DNA from: Ardenticatenales bacterium
Lineage (GTDB): Bacteria; Chloroflexota; Anaerolineae; Promineifilales; Promineifilaceae
Direction: 5' to 3'
Assembly (NCBI GenBank): GCA_020634575.1
Contig: JACKBM010000050.1
Span: 1 to 50,886, forward strand
DNA length: 50,886 bases
The notes beneath the pieces were generated by a model. The model worked only from the letters and a program-made list of their open reading frames with translations, ran no database searches and was not told the origin of the DNA. Positions within the stretch are counted from its first letter, which is position 1; each line of letters opens with the position of its first letter. Made by a program: the position numbers and the translations under genes. Positions 25,298 to 34,490 of this stretch are shown here, piece after piece.

Positions 25298-27193
25298 TCA
25301 GCTCACTGCCTCCGGCGCCAATACATCCATCACGTTGGCCACAAGGTCATAGCGGCCAAATGCGGGCACAAAATAGATGCCCTGCACCTGCTCCCGCATG
25401 GCCAACACCAACTCACGGGCGATCAGCACCCCTTCCGCCTGCGGCTCCGCCGCCTGACGCAACCGTTGCCGGCGAGCCTCGCTGATCTGAATGCCCGGGA
25501 CCTCGTTGTGCAGGAACTCGGCATTTTTACTGTTGAAAAGGGGCTGCACCCCGATGATGACCGGCGGCATCGCCGCCCCAAATTCCTGGCGGCAACGCGC
25601 AATAAACGGCAGCGCAATTTCCGGGTTGAACACGGGCTGCGTCAGGGCAAAGTCGGCGCCAGCCTTGATTTTGCGAGCCAGCTGCTTGATCTGTTCATCC
25701 GGATTGCTGGCTTCCAGCGACAGCGCACAACCCACGGTGAAGTTGGTCGGCTGGTCCAATGGCCGGCCAGCCTGGTCCACACCCTGATTCAGCCGCTGCT
25801 TGATGAGCTGGATCAGGCCGCTGGGGACGAGGTCATAACTATCCATCGCATCCGGATAATCCCCTATTTTGGTGGGGTCACCCATCACAACGAAGAGGTT
25901 GCGCACGCCCAGGGCATGAGCCGCCAGCAGATCGCCCTGCAGGCGCAGCAGATTACGTCCCCGCGTGGGGAAATGGAGGACCGCTTCCAGGCCAATTTGC
26001 TGTTGCATCAGGTAGGCCGCCGCCCAGGCGCTCATTCGCATCCGGGCCAGGGGGTTATCGGCAATGTTTAGCATGGTGGCGCCAGCGGCCTTCAACATGG
26101 TGGCGCCGGCCAACATGCGCTGGATACCAATCCCTTTGGGCGGGCGCATCTCCACCGTCACGACGAAACGGCCCGCGGCCAGGGATTGGGCCAACTCGGT
26201 CGGTGGGTCAACTGTTTCCAGGTTAGGCTGGGCGGTACCCGTCGGCCCCACCTCCGGCAGCATGACTGAGCTTTCACCGGGCTGGTCCAGGGCCACGCGC
26301 ATGGCGGCGATATGGCTGGGCGTTGTGCCGCAGCAGCCGCCGATCAAGGCAATGCCCGCCTCACGGAACGCCCGCGCATAGTCGGCAAAATAGGCTTCTG
26401 TCGCCGTGTAGTGCATACGCCCATCAGCGGACTGCTCCGGCCAACCGGCATTCGGCGAGGCGATGAGCACCTTGTCCGCTGCCACCTGGCTGATGCGACG
26501 CATCAGCCGGAGCACCTGAGCCGGACCACCACTGCAATTGACGCCAATTGCGTCCACATCCAGCTCCGCTACTGTCCGGGCCATGTCCGCCGCCGACGAC
26601 CCCAGCAAGGTGCGATCATCGGGCGCAAACGTCATTTGGGCCGTTACCGGGATGGTGGTGCTCAATGAGCGAGCTGCAGCGATGGCCGCTTTCAATTCAT
26701 ACAAATCGGAGAAGGTCTCGAGGATGATCAGATCCACTCCGGGGACATCGTAGCCATAGGGCGACGGGTCCAGCAGGGCGGCGATCTGTTCACGAAAGGC
26801 TGCTTCGGCAGCGGCCGCAGAGACCCGGCCCAATGGGCTGAGCCTTACCCCCAGCGGGCCAACCGACCCGGCCAGGAGCACATTGCGAAAGCGCCCGGCA
26901 ATGGCCCGCCGGGCGACATCAACCGCCGCCGCATTAATTTCGCCAACTTTGTCCTGGAGTGCAAACGGACTCAAACGGAAACGGTTGGCGCCAAAGGTAT
27001 TGGTTTCGATGATATCGGCACCGGCATCAATGTAATCCCCATGCAGGCTGGCCACCAGGGCCGGATTCTGCAAGTTCAGGGCATCAAAGCACTGTTCAAA
27101 AGCAACGCCCCGGTCATGGAGAACGGTGCCAAAGGCTCCGTCGCATAACAGAGGCGCGCGCTTTAAGCGTTCACTAAACTCAGTTCTATCCAT
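25298..27193 (-). CDS. Bifunctional homocysteine S-methyltransferase / methylenetetrahydrofolate reductase
   Basis: 631 aa. The N-terminal half (1-300) is a homocysteine methyltransferase: LLCDGAFGTVLHDRG, DIIETNTFGANRFRL, the zinc cysteine of GVNCSGGPAQ and the pair in LIGGCCGTTPSHI. The C-terminal half (340-620) is MTHFR-like: FVVTVEMRPPKGIG, LNIADNPLARMRMSAWA, VMGDPTKIGDYP, VGCALSL, GADFALTQPVFN and PPVIIGVQPL. The fusion resembles B. subtilis YitJ and couples production of 5-methyl-THF to methionine synthesis, although the N-terminal domain may use another methyl donor. It follows the LCP gene by 36 nt on the same strand and ends at a bidirectional terminator. Confidence 0.94.
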   Translation of the reverse strand: MDRTEFSERLKRAPLLCDGAFGTVLHDRGVAFEQCFDALNLQNPALVASLHGDYIDAGADIIETNTFGANRFRLSPFALQDKVGEINAAAVDVARRAIAGRFRNVLLAGSVGPLGVRLSPLGRVSAAAAEAAFREQIAALLDPSPYGYDVPGVDLIILETFSDLYELKAAIAAARSLSTTIPVTAQMTFAPDDRTLLGSSAADMARTVAELDVDAIGVNCSGGPAQVLRLMRRISQVAADKVLIASPNAGWPEQSADGRMHYTATEAYFADYARAFREAGIALIGGCCGTTPSHIAAMRVALDQPGESSVMLPEVGPTGTAQPNLETVDPPTELAQSLAAGRFVVTVEMRPPKGIGIQRMLAGATMLKAAGATMLNIADNPLARMRMSAWAAAYLMQQQIGLEAVLHFPTRGRNLLRLQGDLLAAHALGVRNLFVVMGDPTKIGDYPDAMDSYDLVPSGLIQLIKQRLNQGVDQAGRPLDQPTNFTVGCALSLEASNPDEQIKQLARKIKAGADFALTQPVFNPEIALPFIARCRQEFGAAMPPVIIGVQPLFNSKNAEFLHNEVPGIQISEARRQRLRQAAEPQAEGVLIARELVLAMREQVQGIYFVPAFGRYDLVANVMDVLAPEAVS

Positions 27194-27229
27194 CCCTACA
27201 GTTTTACCAGTTTCCTGGGAAATGGGGAA

Positions 27230-28366
27230 TTATTGACCCGTGCCGTAGAAGAGCTCCTGGATCAGATCAGCCGCGGCATAGTTATCCAGAATCAGAACCT
27301 GGGCGCCCTGCTCAGTCGTGTAGTTGGAGACATAGCCAGGACCCAAAACGGCCGTGTGCAGATTCTCTGCCGGGACTTCATTGGCCAGGATAGCCAGGTT
27401 GGTCATCTGTTCCAGCGACATGTCGGTGCGCACACCATCACTGAACTGGGCCCAGAGCAGCGGCGCCCGGGTCAGCATCTCGCCAAAGCCAAGAGCGAGG
27501 ATCTTGTCGCGCACGGCCAGGACAACCTGCTGCTGCCGTGATGCCCGGTGAAAATCGCTATCCTGATGGCGGGTGCGGGCATATTTCAGGGCCAGTTCGC
27601 CGTCAAAGTGGTTAGGACCGGCCTCTATGTACAGCGGGTCATAGCCATAATTGTGATCCGGGTAAAGCGGGTCGTTAATCGTTACCGGGACATTCACATC
27701 AATGCCGCCCAGGGCATCAACCCCATTCTCCACGGCACTAAAATCCACCGCCAGGTAATAGTTCACATGAATACCCAAATTGTATTCGACGGTCTGCATG
27801 GCCAGGGCAGCGCCACCGGCCGGATTGTTACCCGCCGCCCCATAGACATAAGCGGTGTTTATGCGGTCCCGACCACGGCCAGGAATAACGACGTACAGAT
27901 CGCGGGGAATGGACAGGATGGCCGCCGAGTTGGTATCCGGGTCAACCGTGAAGAGCATCATCGTATCTGTCCGGGAGATAAAAGGATCACCTGGACGCCG
28001 ATCCACTCCCACCAGGAGGACGGTAATCCGGTCCGAATCCGGTATGGGAATGGTCGTGGGGATGGGCGTCGGCGTAGGCAAGCCCGGCTCTAGTGTCGGC
28101 GGTTCAATGTCTGACTCCTGGTCCAGAGGTGGCAGGCTAACCTCGGCAACATCTTCGGCGGCCTGAGCCACGGCATTGCCTTCCAATGGGTTTAGCGGAT
28201 GGGCAAATGCTTCCTGTAAGGTCAGGAAGGCCAACAGCACAACCGTAATTCCTGAGACCACAAAAGTGGAAGCCAGCATGGCGGAAAGCCAGATGGGCAG
28301 AACGGTACGAGCTTTAGAACGGGTTTTCGGCTTTGTCACTGAATGCTCCGGGCGACGATTTTTCAT
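27230..28366 (-). CDS. LytR-CpsA-Psr (LCP) family cell-wall glycopolymer transferase
   Basis: 378 aa from ATG 28366. The longer start at 28411 overlaps a TATAAT box (28415-28410), which would be the -10 of this gene. One N-terminal transmembrane helix (about 20-50) is followed by a Pro-rich linker (LEPGLPTPTPIPTTIP) and the LCP domain. LCP motifs are ITVLLVGVDRRPGDP, SRTDTMMLFTVDPDT, ILSIPRDLYVVIPG..RDRINTAYVYG, ALGGIDVNV and ALKYARTRHQDSDFHRASRQQQV, with the Arg/Asp residues that bind pyrophosphate-lipid. The family transfers glycopolymers from a polyprenyl carrier to the wall. It precedes the HMT-MTHFR gene on the same strand. Confidence 0.9.
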   Translation of the reverse strand: MKNRRPEHSVTKPKTRSKARTVLPIWLSAMLASTFVVSGITVVLLAFLTLQEAFAHPLNPLEGNAVAQAAEDVAEVSLPPLDQESDIEPPTLEPGLPTPTPIPTTIPIPDSDRITVLLVGVDRRPGDPFISRTDTMMLFTVDPDTNSAAILSIPRDLYVVIPGRGRDRINTAYVYGAAGNNPAGGAALAMQTVEYNLGIHVNYYLAVDFSAVENGVDALGGIDVNVPVTINDPLYPDHNYGYDPLYIEAGPNHFDGELALKYARTRHQDSDFHRASRQQQVVLAVRDKILALGFGEMLTRAPLLWAQFSDGVRTDMSLEQMTNLAILANEVPAENLHTAVLGPGYVSNYTTEQGAQVLILDNYAAADLIQELFYGTGQ

Positions 28367-28552
28367 ATTCGCATCAGGCCAGGCTATCTGGCCCCCTCCC
28401 AACGTGCACATTATAACGACATAAAGTCACGCAAACTAAGCGTTTTCCCGACGCTTTAACAACTTCTTTCCCTTATTCTCACGTTCCAAAGTTTACGTGA
28501 ATGTAATACGGCGCTGCTATGGTACCGGCCTGGGTCAACACAACAACCCATT

Positions 28553-28581
28553 TTGACAGAGGCGTAAAATAAAGGTAGATT
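28553..28581 (+). promoter_or_regulatory. Promoter of moaA
   Basis: A perfect TTGACA (28553-28558), 17-nt spacer and TAGATT (28576-28581), 50 nt before the ATG of moaA. AAGGAG lies 12 nt upstream of the start codon. Confidence 0.7.
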
Positions 28582-28631
28582 ACCGCATCCATAGCACATG
28601 GAGAGACGAAAGAAAGGAGCTCGTTGACATT

Positions 28632-29648
28632 ATGGCCTTGCAACTACGCGACAAATTCGGCCGGCCGGTGCGTGACCTGCGCATTTCCGTCATCGACAAA
28701 TGCAATTTTCGCTGCCCCTACTGTATGCCCGCCGAAATTTTTGGCGCGGACTACAACTTCCTCAGCAAGCCAGAGCTCCTGAGCAATGACGAGCTATTCC
28801 GCCTCGCCCGCCTCTTCGTGGACCTGGGCGTCACCAAGTTACGTATCACCGGTGGCGAGCCATTGCTACGCCCCCAATTGCCCGAACTAATCAGCCGCCT
28901 GACCGCCCTGGAAGGGGTTGACGATGTCGCCCTGACAACAAACGCCTTCTATCTGCGCAAACATGCCCAGGCGCTTAAGTCCGCCGGCCTCAGCCGGCTC
29001 ACCATCAGCCTGGATTCCCTGGATGATGAGGTCTTTCGCCAACTTAACGGCTTCCGCTCTGGCGTGGCCGAAGTCCTGGATGGCATGGCCGCCGCCATCG
29101 AGGCCGGCTTTGAGCAGTTAAAAATCAACTGTGTCGTCAAGCGTGGCGTCAATGACCACACCATCGTCGATCTGGCCCGCCATTTCAAGGGCAGCGGCCA
29201 CATCGTGCGCTATATCGAATATATGGATGTGGGCAATTTGAACGGCTGGCGTCTGGACGACGTCGTCACCCAGGATGAGATTCTGGCCCTGATTGACGCT
29301 GAGTTTCCCCTGGAGGCCGTCCCGCCGAATTACCCTGGCGAAGTGGCCAATCGCTTCCGCTATGCGGACGGCAGCGGCGAAATCGGCGTGATTGCCTCGG
29401 TGACGAAACCGTTCTGTGGCAACTGCACCCGGGCCCGGCTCTCCAGCGCTGGCGAATATTACACTTGCCTTTTTGGCGTGGAAGGGGCTGACCTGCGCGC
29501 GCCGCTGCGCAGCGGCGCCACGGACGACGAAATTCGCGAGATGATCGCCGGCGTCTGGCGCCATCGCGTGGACCAATACTCCGAGCTGCGCACCAGCTTC
29601 ACCCAGTTACCGGCCAAAGGGGCCGAAATGTACCGGCTCGGCGGCTAG
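28632..29648 (+). CDS. moaA: GTP 3',8-cyclase (molybdenum cofactor biosynthesis, radical SAM)
   Basis: 338 aa, the normal MoaA length. It converts GTP to 3',8-cyclo-7,8-dihydro-GTP, the first step of molybdopterin synthesis. The radical-SAM cluster is Cys24, Cys28 and Cys31 in CNFRCPYC. The second, C-terminal 4Fe-4S cluster is CGNC and a later YYTC. Also present are RITGGEPLLR, LTTNAFYL and the terminal double glycine (RLGG) needed for catalysis. It stands alone, with no moaC, moaD or moaE in the window. The 3' end overlaps the converging glycosyltransferase gene by 4 nt. Confidence 0.93.
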   Translation: MALQLRDKFGRPVRDLRISVIDKCNFRCPYCMPAEIFGADYNFLSKPELLSNDELFRLARLFVDLGVTKLRITGGEPLLRPQLPELISRLTALEGVDDVALTTNAFYLRKHAQALKSAGLSRLTISLDSLDDEVFRQLNGFRSGVAEVLDGMAAAIEAGFEQLKINCVVKRGVNDHTIVDLARHFKGSGHIVRYIEYMDVGNLNGWRLDDVVTQDEILALIDAEFPLEAVPPNYPGEVANRFRYADGSGEIGVIASVTKPFCGNCTRARLSSAGEYYTCLFGVEGADLRAPLRSGATDDEIREMIAGVWRHRVDQYSELRTSFTQLPAKGAEMYRLGG

Positions 29649-30607
29649 CGCCGGTAGGGTTCTGGCATATCGATGCCCCAGGTCTGCTGCACGACGTAGA
29701 GTGGCCGTCCCTTAACCTGGTCGTAAATGCGGCGGAGATATTCGCCCAGAATACCCAGTGAAATCAGCTGAATGCTGCCCAAAAAGAGCACAACAACCAA
29801 TGTTGTACCCTGGCCAACCAGCGGGGAATGGGGCGCAAACAGGCGCACGATGACCACCAGAAAAATCGACAACGTGCTCAACACCGCGATGATAAACCCC
29901 AGGTAGGTTGCCAGGCGCAGCGGCAGATAGGAGAAGCTGATGATGCCATCCAGGGCAAAATTGAACATCTTGCGCAGGCTGCGGAAGTTGGATTCGCCGG
30001 CGTAACGGGCATGACGCTCATAATGAACACCCGTTTGCCGGAAACCGACCCAGGGGATCATGCCGCGCAGAAAACGATTTTGCTCGCGCATGCCGGTAAT
30101 CACTTCAACCACCTTACGGTCCATTAAACGGAAGTCGCCGGTATCAATCGGAATATCGACATTGGTGATACGCCGGATCAGCCGGTAAAAACCAGCCGCA
30201 GTGGCCTTCTTGATCCAGGTCTCCCCCGCCCGCTCGGAACGAACGCCGTAAACCACATCAAACCCTTCGCGCCATTTGGCGATCATCTCGGGAATGACCT
30301 CAGGCGGGTCCTGTAAGTCAGCGTCCGTCAGAACAACGGCGTCGCCACTGACGTGATCGAGGCCAGCCGTCACCGCTTCCTGAAAACCAAAATTGCGTGA
30401 GAAGCTCAAGCCCTTGACGCGCGGATCCTGCTCGTGCAATTCGGCGATGACGCGGGCCGAGCCATCCCGACTGCCATCATTCACCAGCACCATTTCCCAG
30501 GATTCACCGGTCCCCTCCATGACGGCATGGATGCGCCGGTACAGCTCAGGCAACACCTGTTCTTCGTTATAAACGGGGGCAATTATCGAGATCGTGACCT
30601 TGTCCAT
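29645..30607 (-). CDS. Glycosyltransferase family 2, GtrB/DPM1-like
   Basis: 320 aa. The GT-A domain reads ISIIAPVYNEEQVLPELYRR, MVLVNDGSRDGSA, SRNFGFQEAVTAGLDH and the DxD-type metal site VLTDADLQDPPEVI. GDFRLMDRKVV follows. Two C-terminal transmembrane helices (LATYLGFIIAVLSTLSIFLV and TTLVVVLFLGSIQLISLGIL) are typical of polyprenyl-phosphate glycosyltransferases such as GtrB, which load a sugar onto a polyprenyl carrier. It is the last gene of a four-gene minus-strand group with the lipoprotein, glycoside hydrolase and endo/exonuclease/phosphatase genes. 31 nt separate it from the last of these. Confidence 0.92.
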   Translation of the reverse strand: MDKVTISIIAPVYNEEQVLPELYRRIHAVMEGTGESWEMVLVNDGSRDGSARVIAELHEQDPRVKGLSFSRNFGFQEAVTAGLDHVSGDAVVLTDADLQDPPEVIPEMIAKWREGFDVVYGVRSERAGETWIKKATAAGFYRLIRRITNVDIPIDTGDFRLMDRKVVEVITGMREQNRFLRGMIPWVGFRQTGVHYERHARYAGESNFRSLRKMFNFALDGIISFSYLPLRLATYLGFIIAVLSTLSIFLVVIVRLFAPHSPLVGQGTTLVVVLFLGSIQLISLGILGEYLRRIYDQVKGRPLYVVQQTWGIDMPEPYRR

Positions 30608-30638
30608 ACTTCCTTTACACCGTTTCTATACCGTTTCC

Positions 30639-31412
30639 TCAATGCCAGGCTGCGGGAATTTCCAGCGTCGCCAGGAGCCCAATGTGATCCGATGGATAGA
30701 GGGTCTCATCTTCCGGGTCCGGCCGGTTACAAAACACGCTGGTCGCCGACACATGGGCCAGGTCCGGCGAGAGCAAGATGTAATCGAAGCAGGACGCCTC
30801 AGCCGGCGGATCGGCAACCAGGGCGGTGGGATAGGTACCGGCCGGTTCCATCCCTCGATTGAGTTCAAAGGCAGAGTTCAACCGTTGCTTCAGCTGTTTT
30901 AACGCGGGCCCGGTTGGCCGCTCATTCAAATCGCCAGCGACAATGTGCAGCGGCGCCGTCACCGTCTGATCGAGCCAGCCCAGGAGCTGCATCGACTGCT
31001 CCAGTCTGGCGGTCCGCGCCTCGGTGGGATGATGTAGATGCACGGCCACAAAATCCATCGATTGGCCCGTGGGCAGCTCCAGATTGGCCCGCAGCGCCAC
31101 CCGCCCACCATAACCAAGATTGACCGAATCGGTGGCAATCACCGGCAAGCGACTGAGGATGCCGATGCCTTCAAAAAAGCCGTGCCAGGGGTGAGCCTTG
31201 CGTTGCTGCACCAGCTCATATTCGCGCCGGCCCAGCCGCGAATTTAACTCGTGGCGCAGCCAATAGCCCTGACGCAGGGGCAGATAGATTTCCTGCAGAC
31301 TCAACAAGTCCGGTCGCTCATCCAATATTTCGGCAACAACCAGGTGGCGTCGGCGCAGCCAGCGATCCAACCAACCGCGCAAATTCAGCGTCCCCACCTT
31401 GATCGTGACCAT
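30639..31412 (-). CDS. Endonuclease/exonuclease/phosphatase family protein
   Basis: 257 aa from ATG 31412, which lies 4 nt after the stop of the glycoside hydrolase gene. A TTG at 31427 would add five residues. The fold is recognised from IKVGTLNLRGWLDR, PDLLSLQEIYLP (metal-binding Glu), GIGILSRLPVI, VHLHHPTEARTARLEQ, IVAGDLNERPTGPAL (Asp and Asn of the active site) and YPSDHIGLLATLEI (final Asp-His pair). Members cut DNA, RNA or phospho-lipids/inositides. No signal peptide is seen, so an intracellular phosphodiesterase is expected. Substrate unknown. Confidence 0.88.
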   Translation of the reverse strand: MVTIKVGTLNLRGWLDRWLRRRHLVVAEILDERPDLLSLQEIYLPLRQGYWLRHELNSRLGRREYELVQQRKAHPWHGFFEGIGILSRLPVIATDSVNLGYGGRVALRANLELPTGQSMDFVAVHLHHPTEARTARLEQSMQLLGWLDQTVTAPLHIVAGDLNERPTGPALKQLKQRLNSAFELNRGMEPAGTYPTALVADPPAEASCFDYILLSPDLAHVSATSVFCNRPDPEDETLYPSDHIGLLATLEIPAAWH

Positions 31413-31416
31413 GCGC

Positions 31417-32910
31417 CTAAAGCTCAAACTCCGTCTTACCGGGCGAGACTGGTAACTGAACCTTGCCAGCTCTATCCTGGACCGTAAGGGTAAATGGCAC
31501 CGTCGTCTCCACTGTCACCCGCTCCGCATCCGCCAGCAGCGAAACCACCCCGTCCGTACCCAATGGCAGATTTTCCACCCCGTAGGGCTCATCGAGATTC
31601 AGACGCCGATCCCAATAGATCCGCCGTAGCGGCCAATCGATCTGGATGCCGATGATCTCCTCAATAAGCATGGCGATGGGTGTCAAGCCCGTCCACCCAA
31701 CATAGTTCGGCCGGGCGCCTTCGCCGGGCGCAGTATCATCCGGGGCGTAATATTCCCAGAGGGTATCGGTACGGACGTAGACATCGGCCACCTGCTTTAG
31801 ATGCTCGCTAGCCAGCTTGTGAGCCAGCTTATGCCAGCCCAGCGCCCGCAAACCCTTGAGAACCAGGTAATTCGTGGGCGACCAGACCCCGCCATCCCAC
31901 CGTTTGCCGCTGTAACCGGGGCTGTTCGCACTGAGGCTGGGCAGCGGGTGCTGGCGGCCGAAGGCGGTCTCATCTTTAAGGTGTGCCAAAAATCCTTCCT
32001 GCAGTTTCCCCGGCAACAAACTGGGGTCAAACAGCGCCCAGTACGCGCCAATCGATTTGGCCGGCGCAAACTGACCGTCAGGCCCCAGATCATGCAGAAA
32101 TTGGTCGTCGCGATCCCAGAGCTGGTCGGTTATCAGGCGTAGCAACTGTTCTCGCTCACGATGCAGTTCGGCCAGGATATCACCAGCCCCGACCGATTCA
32201 CCGATCTGAGTCAAATAAAAACAGTTGAGACAGGCGTGCAGGGTCGGCTCCAACCAGATGTGGTGGCCATGGTAGTCAGCGCCGGCGTTGGGAACGTGGC
32301 CGCCGCTGCCGGCGGACCGGCCGGTTCCCCAATAACCGCCATTCCGCCAGGTCCGATGGCGCCGCAGCCAGCGATGATAAGCCAGCATGGGCCAGAAGAC
32401 TTCATGCAGGCGCGTCTCATCGCCTGTCTGGCGGTAATAACGCCACTCAGCCCAGGGCAACAGATTTGGCCCGGTAGAGCCAGGGGCAAACTTCTCGAAG
32501 AAATCATGCCCATCCTGTTCATTGATCTCACGGCAGATGTAGCCATCATCATGCTGTTTAGCGTAAAAATTGTCGAGGCTGCCGGCAAAGTGAAAGGCAC
32601 GGCGGCCATAAAGGCCGTACTGTAAACTAAAAGCCGTCTCCCACATCGAGAGATTTTCATCGGCCACCGGGCCGCTGTAGCTACTGATAAAGCCCGCCAG
32701 AGCACTGGGCCGGCGTAGCTGCTGCCAGCCGATTTCCCAGGCACGCCAATACATCTCCAGCCAATCATCATGTTCCGGCAAAATGGGGACCGGCAGCAGG
32801 GCCAGCGCCTCCGTAAAGGGCCTGATCTGCTGCGGATAAAAAGTACGCTCGCGGAAATGATTACGATCCAGCAACGGATCAGATGATGGATTGGGCGTAG
32901 GGGATGACAT
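31417..32910 (-). CDS. Trehalase-like/GH63-type glycoside hydrolase ((alpha/alpha)6 barrel)
   Basis: 497 aa, rich in Trp. Recognised by the barrel motifs of the trehalase/mannosylglycerate-hydrolase group: ADENLSMWETAFSLQYG near the start (the segment that usually holds the general acid in this clan), LLPWAEWRYYRQTGDETRL, GADYHGHHIWLEPTLHACLNC, GYSGKRWDGGVWSPTNYLVLKGL and WEYYAPDDTAPGEGARPNYVGWTGL. It may release glucose from trehalose, glucosylglycerate or mannosylglycerate-type solutes; the choice is not readable. No signal peptide. It is preceded by a lipoprotein gene (48 nt gap) and followed within 4 nt by the phosphatase-fold gene. Confidence 0.82.
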   Translation of the reverse strand: MSSPTPNPSSDPLLDRNHFRERTFYPQQIRPFTEALALLPVPILPEHDDWLEMYWRAWEIGWQQLRRPSALAGFISSYSGPVADENLSMWETAFSLQYGLYGRRAFHFAGSLDNFYAKQHDDGYICREINEQDGHDFFEKFAPGSTGPNLLPWAEWRYYRQTGDETRLHEVFWPMLAYHRWLRRHRTWRNGGYWGTGRSAGSGGHVPNAGADYHGHHIWLEPTLHACLNCFYLTQIGESVGAGDILAELHREREQLLRLITDQLWDRDDQFLHDLGPDGQFAPAKSIGAYWALFDPSLLPGKLQEGFLAHLKDETAFGRQHPLPSLSANSPGYSGKRWDGGVWSPTNYLVLKGLRALGWHKLAHKLASEHLKQVADVYVRTDTLWEYYAPDDTAPGEGARPNYVGWTGLTPIAMLIEEIIGIQIDWPLRRIYWDRRLNLDEPYGVENLPLGTDGVVSLLADAERVTVETTVPFTLTVQDRAGKVQLPVSPGKTEFEL

Positions 32911-32958
32911 ATGCCAGGCGCATCCTTACAAAATGGCTACCCAGGACCGGGCATCGTG

Positions 32959-33690
32959 TTATTGGGCCGGCGTAATAGCCAGATCAGCCGTACCGACGAG
33001 ATTGAGACGATTGTCGGTGAAATTGACCACCCGCAGATCATAGCGCACCATCACGTTCGCCCGCAGCTGGCCGGTCCATACCAGGGCATCCCCTTCCTTC
33101 CGGTAGGGCGATGTTTGGATCGTGCCGCCCAGCAGGGCGCCATCAGTCGTCTTGCCGGCGTAGAAAACCGTCGTGCCGGGCAACGTCTGGTTGAGTTCTA
33201 TGCTATAAGTCTGCGGAATGTTGTTAAATCTTATGGGGCCGCTCAAATTGACACTGTTGCCAACTTCAACGGGCGCAGGGTCCAAAATGGTAACGTCAAC
33301 CAGGCCGGCGACCGTTAACCGGCTGTTGAGCGCCGGCACCAGGCGCATACGATAGTCACCGGTCACGCCCGGCGCGATAATACCGGCCCAGGTCAGCGAA
33401 TCCACCGCAAATTTCTCGACCGGCAAACCATCCAGCGACAACTGGAAAGCGCCATTGCTTTCGCCATTGAAGTAAATCTGGGTGCCAGGCACATTTTCGC
33501 CGGCCGCCAGCGTCACCTCATAGGGCGCTACGTTATATTCCAGGACGTTGCCCTCAGGCGTAGCCGTCGGCGGCGGCGGGGTGGCTGTCGGCCCACCTAA
33601 CAGTTCAGGAAGACCGATTGAACCGCACGCTAGCGTCAGCAGAAAAAGCAATGCCAGGAGGCCATGCAGATAAATATGTCGTCTGACCAT
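32959..33690 (-). CDS. Secreted lipoprotein with two copies of a beta-rich domain
   Basis: 243 aa. Signal peptide with a lipobox at LLFLLTLACGS, then a Pro/Thr linker (TATPPPPTATPE), then two halves that resemble each other. Both contain PGT-[IV]-x-[FY]-x-G, a [DA]-L-x-W-[AT]-G step, and NSRL/NRL followed by V-G-x-x-D-[VL]-x-I. The copies are about 85 residues each (about 65-145 and 160-240). No family was recognised. It should be attached to the outer face of the membrane. It heads the group with the glycoside hydrolase, so carbohydrate binding is a guess from context only. Confidence 0.8.
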   Translation of the reverse strand: MVRRHIYLHGLLALLFLLTLACGSIGLPELLGGPTATPPPPTATPEGNVLEYNVAPYEVTLAAGENVPGTQIYFNGESNGAFQLSLDGLPVEKFAVDSLTWAGIIAPGVTGDYRMRLVPALNSRLTVAGLVDVTILDPAPVEVGNSVNLSGPIRFNNIPQTYSIELNQTLPGTTVFYAGKTTDGALLGGTIQTSPYRKEGDALVWTGQLRANVMVRYDLRVVNFTDNRLNLVGTADLAITPAQ

Positions 33691-33968
33691 AAGTAGTTAT
33701 TAGCGGCAAACCAACCTGGGGACATTCAGGGTTTGCTCGCCCGCCAGATTCTACCACGTTATTATGTCCACCCTAAGGTTCGCTAAGAATTTATACCCGC
33801 AATCTCAGATATGGGTACAATGTTGACTGTTTTTGGCAAGCCAACGCGATGTCCGACCCTACTGTCAGAGTCAGCGCGGGTATTTTGCCCAGGAAACGGT
33901 CCGGTCAGAAACAACGAAATTGGTCATAGAACTGACTGACGGCCCTCTATCAGCACAAGGAGAGATCG

Positions 33969-34487
33969 ATGAAACGAACGATCTTACTGTTAACCCTACT
34001 CACCCTCATACTCTTCACCGCTTGCAGCGGCGCCGATTCGGAGGAACCCACTGCCCAGCCCGACAGCAGCAATCCGCCGCTTGAATCTATCGACATTGTC
34101 ACCGAGCCAGCCCCGGAATTGCCCGCCGCCACCGCCACACCGGAAGCCTATGAAGCCCTGCAGCCAACCGCGGCAGTCGACGCCTATCCGGCCGGACCCA
34201 GCAGTGACAGCGACAGCAATTTGCCCGCCTACCCAGCCACAGGCACAATATGGGTAATTCGGCCGCTGGGCCAGCAATGTCAATCGGACGCTGAATTTGA
34301 GTACGCCAACGTTGAAGAGGCCATTACGGCTCTGGATGAAGCTGGCATTCAGGTTTATCTTGGCGACGTGGTTTTTCGGCCCGCCTGTGAAGCGTGTGAT
34401 TGCCCGACCAGCGAACATTTTCGGGTCCGCATTGATGAGAGTAACCTGGAACAAGCCCGGGCGCTGGGCTGGGAAGTAGAGGAGTAA
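33969..34487 (+). CDS. Secreted lipoprotein with a Cys-rich C-terminal domain
   Basis: 172 aa from ATG 33969, with AAGGAGA 7 nt upstream. A lipobox is seen at LILFTACSG, then about 70 residues of low-complexity Pro/Ser/Glu/Ala. The C-terminal 75 residues form a compact domain: TIWVIRPLGQQCQSD, AITALDEAGIQVYLG, RPACEACDCPTSEHFRVRI and a final ALGWEVEE helix. Four cysteines cluster, one early and three in CEACDC, which suggests a disulfide or metal site. No family is recognised. It ends 3 nt before aroC, whose ribosome-binding site is in its last codons, so the two are co-transcribed although no functional link is evident. Confidence 0.78.
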   Translation: MKRTILLLTLLTLILFTACSGADSEEPTAQPDSSNPPLESIDIVTEPAPELPAATATPEAYEALQPTAAVDAYPAGPSSDSDSNLPAYPATGTIWVIRPLGQQCQSDAEFEYANVEEAITALDEAGIQVYLGDVVFRPACEACDCPTSEHFRVRIDESNLEQARALGWEVEE

Positions 34488-34490
34488 GTA

